Shown here piece after piece: positions 51,376 through 59,574 of a stretch of DNA of 64,000 bases. Each line of letters begins with the position of its first letter. Positions within the stretch are counted from its first letter, which is position 1. A program made the position numbers and the translations under genes. The notes under the pieces are model-generated. The model ran no database searches. It had not been told where the DNA came from and saw only the letters and a program-made list of their open reading frames with translations. The DNA is from RGIG1902 sp034926865 (lineage in GTDB: Bacteria; Bacillota; Clostridia; Oscillospirales; Butyricicoccaceae): contig JAYFQP010000019.1 of NCBI GenBank assembly GCA_034926865.1, positions 113,510 to 177,509 on the forward strand. Direction: 5' to 3'.

Positions 51376-51819
51376 CTATTGTTTTTTGTTATCGGCTTTA
51401 TCCTTTCCAACAATTGCACCAACAACCGCACCCGCAGGTCCAGCAACAATACCGCCGACAACCGCATCTTTGACGATTGTTTTTGTAGCCTTCTGCTGTG
51501 CTTTTTTATCGGCAGTTACCTTTGCCTCCGCTGCCAAACCGCCAGCAAACCCGTATGGCAGAGAATCTGTTGTCCCTGTGTATTTCGCTTTCAAAACCTC
51601 GTACTCTACATAAGATATAAGTCTTCTTTGATACATCGAATCTATGTTAAGCAACATTGCTTTTCTTTCTTCATCTGTCCAGTCTTTGGGGTCTTTTTTG
51701 CCAGCCGACTCACGTAGCGCTTCTCTTTTCTTTTTTGTCGTCGTCACACGATAAATAATCCACCCCCAGAAAGAAACGCCGACAACAATACATAATATTG
51801 GCACAATTAAACCTTCCAT
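51376..51819 (-). CDS. Small membrane protein with SHOCT-like and glycine-zipper segments
   Basis: A 147-residue protein. One N-terminal membrane helix (LIVPILCIVVGVSFWGWIIY) is followed by a SHOCT-like helix pair (SMYQRRLISYVEYEVLKAKY). A Gly/Ala-rich stretch that could insert in membranes comes next (VVGGIVAGPAGAVVGAIVGK). The pattern resembles small oligomerising membrane proteins, some of which are pore-forming, but I cannot assign it. It pairs with the neighbouring SHOCT gene on the same strand. Confidence 0.6.
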   Translation of the reverse strand: MEGLIVPILCIVVGVSFWGWIIYRVTTTKKKREALRESAGKKDPKDWTDEERKAMLLNIDSMYQRRLISYVEYEVLKAKYTGTTDSLPYGFAGGLAAEAKVTADKKAQQKATKTIVKDAVVGGIVAGPAGAVVGAIVGKDKADNKKQ

Positions 51820-52090
51820 TCTTTATGCCTCCTTGATTTATTAGCATATATTATAAATTATATTTTACACTAATGGGGGAGCTGAGGTCAAGCGAGAGGT
51901 TCTGTTCCCCTTGCTATTATATTTCCAACGGGGTGATTGCGTGGTCAATGTGAAAATAGTCGGCGGCATTATCCCAGAGTATCGAAAGACAAAGTCCAAG
52001 AGCATAACGATAACGGCAAATAAAAAATACACTTTATATCAAAAATCAAGCGCACAATATTGCTGAAAACCTGCTTTTGGAGAAAAGGAA
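51820..52090. other. Intergenic region up to attachment-site remnant C
   Basis: No clear gene. A short plus-strand open stretch near 51940-52065 reads VNVKIVGGIIPEYRKTKSKS without a good start or ribosome site, and I do not count it as a gene. Confidence 0.3.
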
Positions 52091-52124
52091 AAAGTCGTTG
52101 AAACTCTTGAGTTTCAACGACTTT
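52091..52124 (-). terminator. Terminator next to attachment-site remnant C
   Basis: Stem AAAGTCGTTGAAACT with its complement and a CTTG loop, followed on the minus strand by TTTCCTTTTC. It lies just 3' of the tRNA remnant and differs from the terminators beside remnants A and B. Confidence 0.85.
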
Positions 52125-52145
52125 CTTTGCTCTTTCCGTCTTGTT

Positions 52146-52194
52146 TGGTGGAGATAAGCGGGATCGAACCGCTGACCTCTTGAATGCCATTCAA
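52146..52194 (-). repeat. Attachment-site remnant C: tRNA-Ala(GGC) 3' part
   Basis: On the minus strand this reads TTGAATGGCATTCAAGAGGT, then the T arm GGTTCGATCCC and CTTATCTCCACCA. That is the anticodon arm to the 3' CCA of a tRNA-Ala with anticodon GGC. The bases further upstream (ACATTTTT) do not pair as a tRNA 5' half. It is the longest of the three remnants and probably the left end of the element that fills the rest of the window. Confidence 0.78.
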
Positions 52195-52731
52195 AAATGT
52201 TATAGTTTCGTTAGTCTCTTTTAGTGCTCTTTCGTATCTTAAAAATCCCTGTAATATCAATGCTTTTAGCTGATTTTAACCCTTAAATTCCGCAAACCCT
52301 TGATAGCCCAAAATCTTTTCAAAATCACATTTATTTAGACAGATGTTAGACAGTTTTGATTCAAGCGGTCACTATGCAATCACTTATTAACCCATCACAC
52401 TGTTATACGCTGAATTGACTGTACACTCTATATGTGTACGGCGAATTGAGCATGTAAATGTTACACTATGATGTAAATAAGGCAAAATCGCTTTCACAGT
52501 TCCAGCTACGCAACACAGAATTATTCTGAGCCTAAAACTCAATTTTATTATGATTCTCAGCACGAACAATCTAAACCGCGTAATTAGTTCCCCTGTGTAA
52601 TACTGCCCGAATTCCTATTTAATATCAATGAGAAAACGGGTATATTACGGATAAGAAAAATTGCAAAAAAATAATTAATTCTTTCACATTTACGCAGTAG
52701 TTTAACGGTTTCCAATATTTATTTTACTATA
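52195..52731. other. Left end region of the AT-rich element
   Basis: AT-rich sequence with no ORF that I trust. It joins the tRNA-Ala remnant to the ADP-ribosyltransferase-like gene. Nothing else is supported here. Confidence 0.3.
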
Positions 52732-53274
52732 TCATGAAAGCCACGCTGAATAACGCTCAATATATTCAGCTTTAGTTATCTGTTCCTGTTTAATCACTGT
52801 TTTGTCTGTTATATAATTTGCAATTGCTTTATCAGGAAGGATAATAATTTCTTTTTCATTTCTGCCATTAGTATAGAATATAATTTTGTCAACTGGAATT
52901 TGTAAAGTATATACCGTTGAAAGTGTAGGCACCCACCTACAGGCGAAAAACTTAGCAGTATCAAAACAAGTAGTAAAACTAATAGCTTTTTTAATCGGTA
53001 AACTTGAAGTATTTGTAGTTGAAAATGCGTTTTTGTAAACCCCTCTATAGACGATTAGTTTATTATCAGTTGACAGTAAATCAGCTAAATCATTAGATAG
53101 AGTTTTAATTCGTTTTGCTTTGTCTTCAGGCGTTTCAAGAGAAACTATTTTCACTAATATATCTAAAAATGCTTTAGTCACATTTGAATTTGTGTATATA
53201 TGTTTAAATACCGGCAACAGTATTTCATTCTGCAACAGATTATTATTTAACAGATATTGAAGAGTTATGTCCAT
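52732..53274 (-). CDS. ADP-ribosyltransferase-like protein
   Basis: A 180-residue protein with the R-S-E triad of arginine-type ADP-ribosyltransferases. R77 lies in LIVYRGVY, the S/T motif in AISFTTCFDTAKFFA (residues 98-112), and the ExE motif as E140-K-E142 in NEKEIIILPD. An N-terminal helical segment precedes the fold. No signal peptide is seen, so it acts in the cytoplasm or in whatever cell receives it. The upstream gene overlaps it by 32 bases and encodes a small zinc-ribbon protein. Targets are unknown. Such enzymes on phages and mobile elements often modify host proteins or act as toxins. Confidence 0.68.
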   Translation of the reverse strand: MDITLQYLLNNNLLQNEILLPVFKHIYTNSNVTKAFLDILVKIVSLETPEDKAKRIKTLSNDLADLLSTDNKLIVYRGVYKNAFSTTNTSSLPIKKAISFTTCFDTAKFFACRWVPTLSTVYTLQIPVDKIIFYTNGRNEKEIIILPDKAIANYITDKTVIKQEQITKAEYIERYSAWLS

Positions 53275-53497
53275 ACAAAAACGAAGTCGTTATAAATTTA
53301 TCTATCCATTCATCGAATGAATGTTGATCTTTTGCATATTCACAAAATGATAACAACGTTTCTTCAGCACTAGGTATAACCGCCAGTTTTGGTTCAACTT
53401 GTTTCATAATATTGCCGCATTTATTACATATTTCTTCTTGCATATGCGTCCCCTTTTTAAGTTCATTACAATTAGGACACAAAAATAAAGCTTCCAT
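53243..53497 (-). CDS. Small zinc-ribbon protein overlapping the ADP-ribosyltransferase-like gene
   Basis: An 84-residue protein. The zinc ribbon reads ALFLCPNCNELKKGTHMQEE and then ICNKCGNIM (two CxxC pairs). A short helical tail follows (EETLLSFCEYAKDQHSFDEW). The start at 53497 follows TAGGAGT. Its last 32 bases overlap the ADP-ribosyltransferase-like gene, so the pair is translated together. It could bind the enzyme as a regulator or antidote, or bring it to a target; this is inference. Confidence 0.6.
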   Translation of the reverse strand: MEALFLCPNCNELKKGTHMQEEICNKCGNIMKQVEPKLAVIPSAEETLLSFCEYAKDQHSFDEWIDKFITTSFLYGHNSSISVK

Positions 53498-53649
53498 AAT
53501 GACTCCTATATTAACAATATAATAACAATCTATATAACCGCAATAATACCGGCAATCTAAGTAAGACACCTGCTTTTTGGCTGCTTACCTCCACTGCCTT
53601 TGCCGAAGTAACCGTAATCGTCTAACATAATTTCATTTCCCCGAAAACA

Positions 53650-54480
53650 TTATTTGTTAACGTAAATCTGCATTGCTTGATAACAATTTGATACATCTGT
53701 ATCTGCTGAATTAAAGCTACTAGAATAAGTTTGTAGACTTCCCGTTGGGTTTATTGCAAGATTAGTTAATGAAATGTACGCATCATAATAGTCTTTAAGT
53801 GCAGTATATGCATCCTTATATTCCTCTGGAGGATTAGTTAACTTTTTCATCATGTCATTAACGCTGTCTTGGTTATCACTTATCGATTGGATCTTTTGCT
53901 TAAAGGTAGAGTCTGAAAACAGATTTTGAAGCGCATCATTGAAATCGTTGTAGTAACTTACTTGTCCATTGTTACTTCTAGTGTATTTATTGGTAGAAGA
54001 ATCACTTTTTTCATATATTGTATTATACCAAACGCTTTTGATTAGATTTCCTGCTGATTCAGCATCAGATGCACCAGACAGCATAGTATAGGTAACGGTA
54101 TCAAGATTTTCAGCATATTCAGCACAGATTTGCTTGGCTTTTGCTTGAGAGGCTACAATTGCTGCTATTGCTACTAGAGCAACACAGATAACAGAAATTA
54201 TGATTATCTTCTTGGACTTCTGTTTCATTTTTAAATTGACATTTGTAATTTCTACCTTTTGAGGCTCTGTCTCTGGCTGCTTCTGCGTTTGATTTATGGG
54301 ACATCCGCAATTCGGACACACCGTTGCATCATCAGGAATTTCAGTTCCACATTCTTCACAGACAACAGGCTTTGGTTCTTCTGATTTATGTAGTTCAGAT
54401 AGATCATACCCGCATCCCGGACAAGCAAGAGCCTTGTCACTAACCTCTTTACCACAACTTGGACAACTTATAAGTGCCAT
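53650..54480 (-). CDS. Double zinc-ribbon membrane protein with an external helical domain
   Basis: A 276-residue protein with two N-terminal zinc ribbons (ISCPSCGKEVSDKALACPGC, then VCEECGTEIPDDATVCPNC). A basic stretch and a membrane helix follow (KKIIIISVICVALVAIAAIV). An external, probably helical domain of about 165 residues completes it. AAGGATG lies before the ATG at 54480. This is the clearest member of the ribbon-helix-outer-domain set on this element. Each has a different outer domain, which is a pattern worth noting, but no function is known. Confidence 0.72.
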   Translation of the reverse strand: MALISCPSCGKEVSDKALACPGCGYDLSELHKSEEPKPVVCEECGTEIPDDATVCPNCGCPINQTQKQPETEPQKVEITNVNLKMKQKSKKIIIISVICVALVAIAAIVASQAKAKQICAEYAENLDTVTYTMLSGASDAESAGNLIKSVWYNTIYEKSDSSTNKYTRSNNGQVSYYNDFNDALQNLFSDSTFKQKIQSISDNQDSVNDMMKKLTNPPEEYKDAYTALKDYYDAYISLTNLAINPTGSLQTYSSSFNSADTDVSNCYQAMQIYVNK

Positions 54481-54497
54481 ACAAAACACATCCTTTA

Positions 54498-54689
54498 AAT
54501 ATATTTGATTTTTATAAGATTCTATATAAGGAAACAGACCATTACTTTTACCGCAAAATAGATGAAAATGGCAATATCCGCTTAACCAAAGTATCAATGG
54601 GCAGCGGAAAAGTCCATAACCGAATGTGGCTGGATCTACTTATAAAACAACTACAGATAACACAGACATATTTTTATAGCAAGATTTAA
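54498..54689 (+). pseudogene. Plus-strand gene tail, HicA-like C-terminus
   Basis: The plus strand reads HYFYRKIDENGNIRLTKVSM, then GSGKVHNRMWLDLLIKQLQI, with a stop at 54687-54689 two bases before a terminator. The wording resembles the C-terminal part of HicA-like toxins (KVSxGSG, then xKQLxLTxxxF). No start codon with a ribosome site is present, so it appears to be a broken gene. Confidence 0.35.
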
Positions 54690-54690
54690 T

Positions 54691-54720
54691 AGATACCGCC
54701 TTGCTTTCAAGACGGTATCT
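54691..54720 (+). terminator. Terminator after the HicA-like gene tail
   Basis: Stem AGATACCGCCTTG with CAAGACGGTATCT (one mismatch) and a CTTT loop, followed by TTTTTCG on the plus strand. Confidence 0.75.
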
Positions 54721-54858
54721 TTTTCGCTTTTCTAGTCAAATAATATAAAATCAATTCTGAGGCATACAGGCTACATTAATATGTGTGATTTCTAACATGA
54801 ACAATCAAAGCCGTTTAATTTGTCATCCAACGAAACAACTCTTCAATCACTTCCGATT

Positions 54859-56163
54859 TTAATCGTTGTAAGCACTCAGTATCACTACATCACAATAATT
54901 AGTATCCGAACAAATGGAGGATACTGTAATTGTTATGGATTCACCTGGCTTAAGTACTGAATCCTCACAAACAAACTCGGAAATCGAATAACCTTTGGGC
55001 TTTCCGTCACTCGTGAAAAAGCCGGTAACATATATATCGTGATAAGTCTTTTCGCCGTTATTTGTAATGGTAACATCGGATTTTGTATATATTCCGTCTT
55101 GATACAATATGCCTTTTGTAAGTTTTAATGCAGTGGGGAAAGGTTCGTAATCATTTTTTTTAACAACAAGTGGTGATCCACCTTTTCTATAATCGAATTG
55201 CGCCACCATTTCATCCTTACAAAAGATTCTACCGTTTTTCTCCATTTTGTACTTATAACTGTTTGACGGCGTTGTAAATTCTCCACGTAACGGATTACAT
55301 TCAATTTTATCATTTAAAGACTTCCCGTTCCAGTCATTATAACTGAAACTGCTACCCGATATTAAAATTTGTGAAACAGCATCTCCGTTGCTGTTATACT
55401 TTGTCCAATTTCCTTGAATATCCTCAATCATTACTTCATCAGAGAAATATACCACATGAGAAGAAAAATAAAATACTGTAGTAATGGACATTAAAAGAAA
55501 TGCAACCACAATTGACAGTATTACTTTTTTTTCTCTCTTTTTAGATTTGTTTTTCTTGTTTATACTCTTTTGTTCATCAACAATCTGAACTGCGTTGTTT
55601 GGAGTAACCAACTTAAATACTTCTGTTTTACTTTTGCCGCATTTTTTACACTGCTCATTTGAATTAAAAGTACCGCAACAACACACCCAATCTGAATTTA
55701 TTTCTGCGGGATAGTTATTAACTTGAAATGATCGCAACGAATAGGCGTTAGCAATTTCATTATCTGCCAGAATATTATTTTCTAATAATAACAACTCACA
55801 CCCAACTTCATCTTTTCCTGAATAGGTAATAATCGTGCTATCATTAAAGCAAGTTTGATACTCGAAAACATCAATTCTTCTAATTTCTAAACTCGGAAGT
55901 TGTACGCTAATTTGTTTTGAATAGGAAAAAGGGATTACGTGAAGATCCTGAACCATAACTTGAAATGCGGGACAATCATTGATTAATACTGTTTCACCAA
56001 AAGAGTTATAACCCCTAATGTTGAATTTTACTGCAATGATTTCTTTATTGGTATTGTTTACAAACTGAATACTTCCAAAAGCTATACTATTTGAAACTAT
56101 TACATTGCCCAACAAATTGGATAGAGAAGCATTTTTATCGAACGTTACAACTTGCTTTCTCAT
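54859..56163 (-). CDS. Zinc-finger membrane protein with beta domains on both sides
   Basis: A 434-residue protein. The cytoplasmic N-terminal about 150 residues are beta-rich (SIAFGSIQFVNNTNKEIIAV). Then comes a RanBP2-like zinc motif, WVCCCGTFNSNEQCKKCGKS. After a Lys-rich stretch a membrane helix follows at about 213-232 (KKVILSIVVAFLLMSITTVF). The outer part is beta-rich and ends in an Ig-like fold (VTITNNGEKTYHDIYVTGFF, LKPGESITITVSSIC). It overlaps the downstream-listed SHOCT gene (56160) by 4 bases. Function unknown. Confidence 0.68.
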   Translation of the reverse strand: MRKQVVTFDKNASLSNLLGNVIVSNSIAFGSIQFVNNTNKEIIAVKFNIRGYNSFGETVLINDCPAFQVMVQDLHVIPFSYSKQISVQLPSLEIRRIDVFEYQTCFNDSTIITYSGKDEVGCELLLLENNILADNEIANAYSLRSFQVNNYPAEINSDWVCCCGTFNSNEQCKKCGKSKTEVFKLVTPNNAVQIVDEQKSINKKNKSKKREKKVILSIVVAFLLMSITTVFYFSSHVVYFSDEVMIEDIQGNWTKYNSNGDAVSQILISGSSFSYNDWNGKSLNDKIECNPLRGEFTTPSNSYKYKMEKNGRIFCKDEMVAQFDYRKGGSPLVVKKNDYEPFPTALKLTKGILYQDGIYTKSDVTITNNGEKTYHDIYVTGFFTSDGKPKGYSISEFVCEDSVLKPGESITITVSSICSDTNYCDVVILSAYND

Positions 56164-57152
56164 TTTGCTTCGTCTCCTAAATGCTTTTCTATCGCCTTAT
56201 TTTTCAGTCTTTCGTATTCGTCTGTACTAATCACACCAGTATCGCAAAGACTTTTTAACTTGGATAACTCATCAGCTGTGCTTGTGCTTTGCACCTCCAT
56301 TCGAGAAGGGATAACCATAGTGGCAGGAGCCATACTGAATTGAGTTTCTGAAGGTTGTTTCGCCATATTTTGTTGATAATATTGCTGCTGTTGTTCTACT
56401 TTCGGTAGTATAACATAGCCCTTAGGATAGAAGAAAATATATAAAAAGGTTGGTAAATATACAATAGCCGAAACAGCAATATATATAAGTACTCCATAAT
56501 CGATTGACCCAAAGCCATTAATGTAGTTTTTGATAAATATCTCTATGACAATAAAAGCATAAAAGATGATAAAACACACTTTTGAACTTTTTTCTTTGGA
56601 AAAGTTCTTCGTAGATTTCACGCCGAGGATTATCAAAAAAACAGATTTAACAGCCGCAAAAACGAAGGGAGTAATGAGAAGCAAGTACATAATAATTTCA
56701 ACTGTTGTTTCTTTCCCATATGGAATTGTGCTATGTTTTTCAACGAACGATTCAATGTCGCTACTGAATGATAATAATGACAAGGCATAAGAAACTGCAA
56801 CAAAAATGCTACCCACAAGATAACCTTTCGGGTTTGCCTTTGGTTTAATGAAGATGCCCGTTGCAATTATTAACCCAATACATTCAACGACTTCGATATA
56901 TGCAAATATTTCAGGATTCCGTGTATTTACCCCTAAAGCGACTAATCCCAAACTTGCCAAAATCACAAAACCCAGTATGGCAACAAAAATAATTGCGCAA
57001 ATCCGCGTTATCATAGCAAATACTTTTGAAATTTTATAAACAGAACTTGCTCTTTTGTGCATAAAACATTCGGATTTTGTTCCACAGGAAGGACACACAT
57101 ATGCCGTGTCGCATAGTTGTTGACCACAATTCTTACATGAAATTAATGCCAT
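56160..57152 (-). CDS. Zinc-ribbon multi-pass membrane protein with a SHOCT tail
   Basis: A 330-residue protein. The N-terminal zinc ribbon reads ISCKNCGQQLCDTAYVCPSC. At least six hydrophobic helices follow (e.g. IIFVAILGFVILASLGLVAL, YVILPKVEQQQ marking the end of the membrane part). A Gln-rich linker leads to the C-terminal SHOCT domain (LSKLKSLCDTGVISTDEYER). AAGGAG precedes the ATG at 57152; an earlier in-frame ATG has no ribosome site. It overlaps the next gene downstream by 4 bases. Function unknown. Confidence 0.7.
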   Translation of the reverse strand: MALISCKNCGQQLCDTAYVCPSCGTKSECFMHKRASSVYKISKVFAMITRICAIIFVAILGFVILASLGLVALGVNTRNPEIFAYIEVVECIGLIIATGIFIKPKANPKGYLVGSIFVAVSYALSLLSFSSDIESFVEKHSTIPYGKETTVEIIMYLLLITPFVFAAVKSVFLIILGVKSTKNFSKEKSSKVCFIIFYAFIVIEIFIKNYINGFGSIDYGVLIYIAVSAIVYLPTFLYIFFYPKGYVILPKVEQQQQYYQQNMAKQPSETQFSMAPATMVIPSRMEVQSTSTADELSKLKSLCDTGVISTDEYERLKNKAIEKHLGDEAK

Positions 57153-57378
57153 AATGTTTCTCCTTGCCGTCAGATCATTTTGATGTATAAGTAAGCCGCT
57201 AAGAGCCATCTTACCAATAAATGAATAAGACATCCATATCTTCTGTCTCCACAAATATCCACCATAATACCACACTATAAAGTGGCTCGATTGTCAAGAC
57301 AAAAAATTCAAAAAATATCGTGAATTATATAATAGTAACCTTTTAGATTCTGAGTCACTTTAAGCAATTCAAAGACAT

Positions 57379-57975
57379 TTACTGGGGAAAATATTTATAA
57401 AAAATAGAAATATAACCTTTTGAGACAGTAAGCCAATGAGCCTCATCAGCAACTTCGTTGAATTTGTCATAATCTGAATTTTGTAATTGCGATATGCAAC
57501 TTTCAAGAGATTCAATGATCTCTTTATACTTATAATATCCGTAAATGTCACCTTTTTGGCCATAATACTCAATTTTTTCATATGTATCATTTAACTCGTT
57601 TTTAAGTGAGCTTAATCGTTCTATTTCGTCATAATGATCTTCTTTTGACCAATCGAGAGATTGAATAATTTTTAGTGCTGTTTTTGACTGTATTTTAAAG
57701 CCATCACAATTCCATGTATATTCCTCTTCATAGTATGCTTTTTTTTCAGAATAATTTAAATAAGCAGCAACGCAAACTATAAGAATAATTACACTTGTAA
57801 TTGTAATTATTTTCTTGGCCTTTTTGTTTGTTTTTTTATCAATGCTTATATCCGTACTAATATTCTGTTGAATTTGATCAAAATGCTTTTTTATTGCGAA
57901 ACCGCAGGATGGACAAGCTTCAGCAGAGTCACTAACGTTTTCCCGGCCACATTCCGGGCATTTAACAAGAGCCAT
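57379..57975 (-). CDS. Zinc-ribbon membrane protein with a helical outer domain
   Basis: A 198-residue protein with an N-terminal zinc ribbon (LVKCPECGRENVSDSAEACP, then SCGF). A Lys-rich stretch and one membrane helix follow (KKIITITSVIILIVCVAAYL). An outer helical domain comes next (SKEDHYDEIERLSSLKNELN-like). AAGGACTTG precedes the ATG at 57975. It is the first gene of the minus-strand zinc-ribbon run, next to the repressor gene. The ribbon sequences of the run are similar in spacing but the outer domains are not, which suggests reuse of a common inner part. Confidence 0.7.
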   Translation of the reverse strand: MALVKCPECGRENVSDSAEACPSCGFAIKKHFDQIQQNISTDISIDKKTNKKAKKIITITSVIILIVCVAAYLNYSEKKAYYEEEYTWNCDGFKIQSKTALKIIQSLDWSKEDHYDEIERLSSLKNELNDTYEKIEYYGQKGDIYGYYKYKEIIESLESCISQLQNSDYDKFNEVADEAHWLTVSKGYISIFYKYFPQ

Positions 57976-58063
57976 TACATCAAGTCCTTTCGGCAAAAAC
58001 ATTAATTTAATTCTACACCAACTGTTGAATTTTGGCAATATTGCAAACAAAATAGATGTGAAA

Positions 58064-58085
58064 AACCCCGCCTTACGGCGGGGTT
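58064..58085 (-). terminator. Terminator of the XRE repressor gene
   Basis: Stem AACCCCGCC with GGCGGGGTT and a TTAC loop, followed on the minus strand by TTTTTCAC. It lies 20 bases beyond the repressor stop codon. Confidence 0.85.
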
Positions 58086-58105
58086 AATTATTTCCGGATA
58101 ATTAT

Positions 58106-58774
58106 TTACTCTTTATCCGAAGGATTGTCCGAATTGTTGCTATCCAAAGATTTTTGAGGACGAATGCCAAAGGAAGAGTGCATTATTACACGCTTCTTAA
58201 TCTCTTGCGGCACGTGTTTTTCCTCATCAATACAAATATCGCGCAACATTTTAAAAATTCTTTGAGCTGCAATTCGCTCTGATTCTGTTAGAGAATCCAT
58301 TACCGCTTTAGCAATATCAATAGGATATGGATCATCTGGCAAAGTTTCAAGGTATATACAATAATTTTGCATTGCATCAAGCCATTTTTTGACCGAAGTC
58401 CAAATATCATCATAAGATTCTTCGCTTGCCTCAATATTAGCAATACGAACAAGAACATTATAGAGAATCCCGCTATAATTCTCTATTTCTGAAATTCTGC
58501 TTTTATTATGCGGTTCAGTTCCGGCTTTTAATTTAATGTTCTCAATGGCAGACTCTGCTTCCTTGTTCCGTTGGTTTGTTCTTCCTATAAGGTAGTCAGT
58601 AGTAACATCAAAAAAATTGGAAAACTGAATTAGCAAATCATAAGATGGCTCTCCTGCACCTCTCATATAGTATGAAACCTTAGATGGAGTTATTTTAAAA
58701 GTTTCGGCTATGTCTTTAGATTGCATACCCTTTTCTTCCTTAAGTTTTTGCAAACGTTCATTAAATATTGACAT
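58106..58774 (-). CDS. XRE-family phage-type repressor
   Basis: A 222-residue regulator. The N-terminal helix-turn-helix reads LQKLKEEKGMQSKDIAETFK, then ITPSKVSYYMRGAGEPSYDL and FFDVTTDYLIGR, the standard pattern of lambda-type repressors in Firmicute elements. The C-terminal part is helical and has no peptidase motif of the LexA/CI type. The start at 58774 follows AAGGAGA. Its promoter has a repeated CACGCAATATCAAAT motif that fits exactly in the -10 to -35 gap, so it probably controls itself and the rightward operon. Confidence 0.85.
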   Translation of the reverse strand: MSIFNERLQKLKEEKGMQSKDIAETFKITPSKVSYYMRGAGEPSYDLLIQFSNFFDVTTDYLIGRTNQRNKEAESAIENIKLKAGTEPHNKSRISEIENYSGILYNVLVRIANIEASEESYDDIWTSVKKWLDAMQNYCIYLETLPDDPYPIDIAKAVMDSLTESERIAAQRIFKMLRDICIDEEKHVPQEIKKRVIMHSSFGIRPQKSLDSNNSDNPSDKE

Positions 58775-58805
58775 TACAATATTCTCCTTTGGCTGGTATA
58801 TAAAT

Positions 58806-58833
58806 ATTATATCACGCAATATCAAATTATCAA
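58806..58833 (-). promoter_or_regulatory. Repressor promoter with an embedded operator
   Basis: The minus strand reads TTGATA (58828-58833), a 16-base spacer, then TATAAT (58806-58811). The spacer contains the motif CACGCAATATCAAAT (58813-58827 on the plus strand), which is repeated at 58928-58942. Confidence 0.7.
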
Positions 58834-58864
58834 TGTTTAATTTATGATATTTTTAAAATATATG

Positions 58865-58893
58865 TTGACATCTTGGAATAAAAGCGCTATACT
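58865..58893 (+). promoter_or_regulatory. Strong rightward promoter of the polymerase operon
   Basis: TTGACA (58865-58870), a 17-base spacer, TATACT (58888-58893): an almost perfect sigma-A promoter. It would transcribe all plus-strand genes up to and past the polymerase-like gene. It also means the host polymerase can start the operon. Confidence 0.75.
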
Positions 58894-58927
58894 GTGTTCA
58901 CGATATGAAATATTAATAATCTTAAAA

Positions 58928-58942
58928 CACGCAATATCAAAT
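58928..58942. promoter_or_regulatory. Second copy of the repressor operator motif
   Basis: CACGCAATATCAAAT, identical to the copy in the repressor promoter. It lies about 35 bases after the rightward -10 box. A degenerate third copy (CACGATATGAAAT) lies between them near 58900. Confidence 0.6.
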
Positions 58943-58980
58943 CTTAGTTTTATGCAGATTTTAGCAATGAGAGATTGACT

Positions 58981-59236
58981 ATGAGTAAGTGGAGTCACCT
59001 AGACCTACGAAAAAAAGACCAGCACCCATGCGAAGGTCAACCAATACGCCTTCGCATGTCGCCGAAAATCAAGTCCCCCTCCATCTATAGTGAGCGCTAC
59101 GACATAGTGCCTTCAACTTGACAAGGACGGTAAAAAGCTGTGGCTGCATCATACCTATGGTGTGTCCGACACGGCGCGGCTAAAGCAGTCCTATGACATT
59201 TGGTGGTGCTATGTAAAACCATTCGACGGATTATAA
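58981..59236 (+). pseudogene. Frameshifted small gene of the element
   Basis: An ORF from ATG 58981 reads MSKWSHLDLRKKDQHPCEGQ and continues to a stop after YDIVPST. Directly after it the next frame continues as QLDKDGKKLWLHHTYGVSDT and ARLKQSYDIWWCYVKPFDGL to a stop at 59236. The two halves look like one small protein split by a one- or two-base shift. A perfect 10-bp inverted repeat (CATGCGAAGG with CCTTCGCATG) lies within the first half. It is either decayed or read by frameshifting. Confidence 0.5.
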
Positions 59237-59298
59237 GGGAGGCGAGAGTATAGATACGAGCTGGCAGCACACCAAAATAATTGAATACGGAGGCAAGA

Positions 59299-59541
59299 AT
59301 GCAAGAGAGAATTGATCAAGCCCGGAAGAACACCGCCGCTCTATTGGCTATTTACTACCAGAATGCTAAATTGCTGGCAGATCACCTAGAGGGCGAAGGA
59401 CAGTACCGCTCATTTTGGGAAGTCAATGATACCGTGATTGAAGCCATATGCAGCGACATATTTGATGGAAATTCCGCAATTTTCGTCTATGAACTCGCTT
59501 ATAAAGAATGCCAATTCCCCCGCATTACAATAGCTTGCTAA
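59299..59541 (+). CDS. Small protein of unknown function in the polymerase operon
   Basis: An 80-residue soluble helical protein (QERIDQARKNTAALLAIYYQ, then EVNDTVIEAICSDIFDGNSA). The start at 59299 follows GGAGG. I do not recognise it. It lies in the rightward operon between the frameshifted gene and another small gene. Confidence 0.6.
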   Translation: MQERIDQARKNTAALLAIYYQNAKLLADHLEGEGQYRSFWEVNDTVIEAICSDIFDGNSAIFVYELAYKECQFPRITIAC

Positions 59542-59574
59542 CCAAAATAACAAAAGAAAAAAGGAGTAATAAAA

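Noticed and set aside
51940..52065. A plus-strand small gene next to attachment-site remnant C
   Set aside because: It has about 40 open codons but no ribosome site and no recognisable pattern.
42770..52194. Complete tRNA genes at the three tRNA-like sites
   Set aside because: Only the anticodon arm to 3' end is present in each; the sequence on the 5' side does not form a D arm or acceptor stem.
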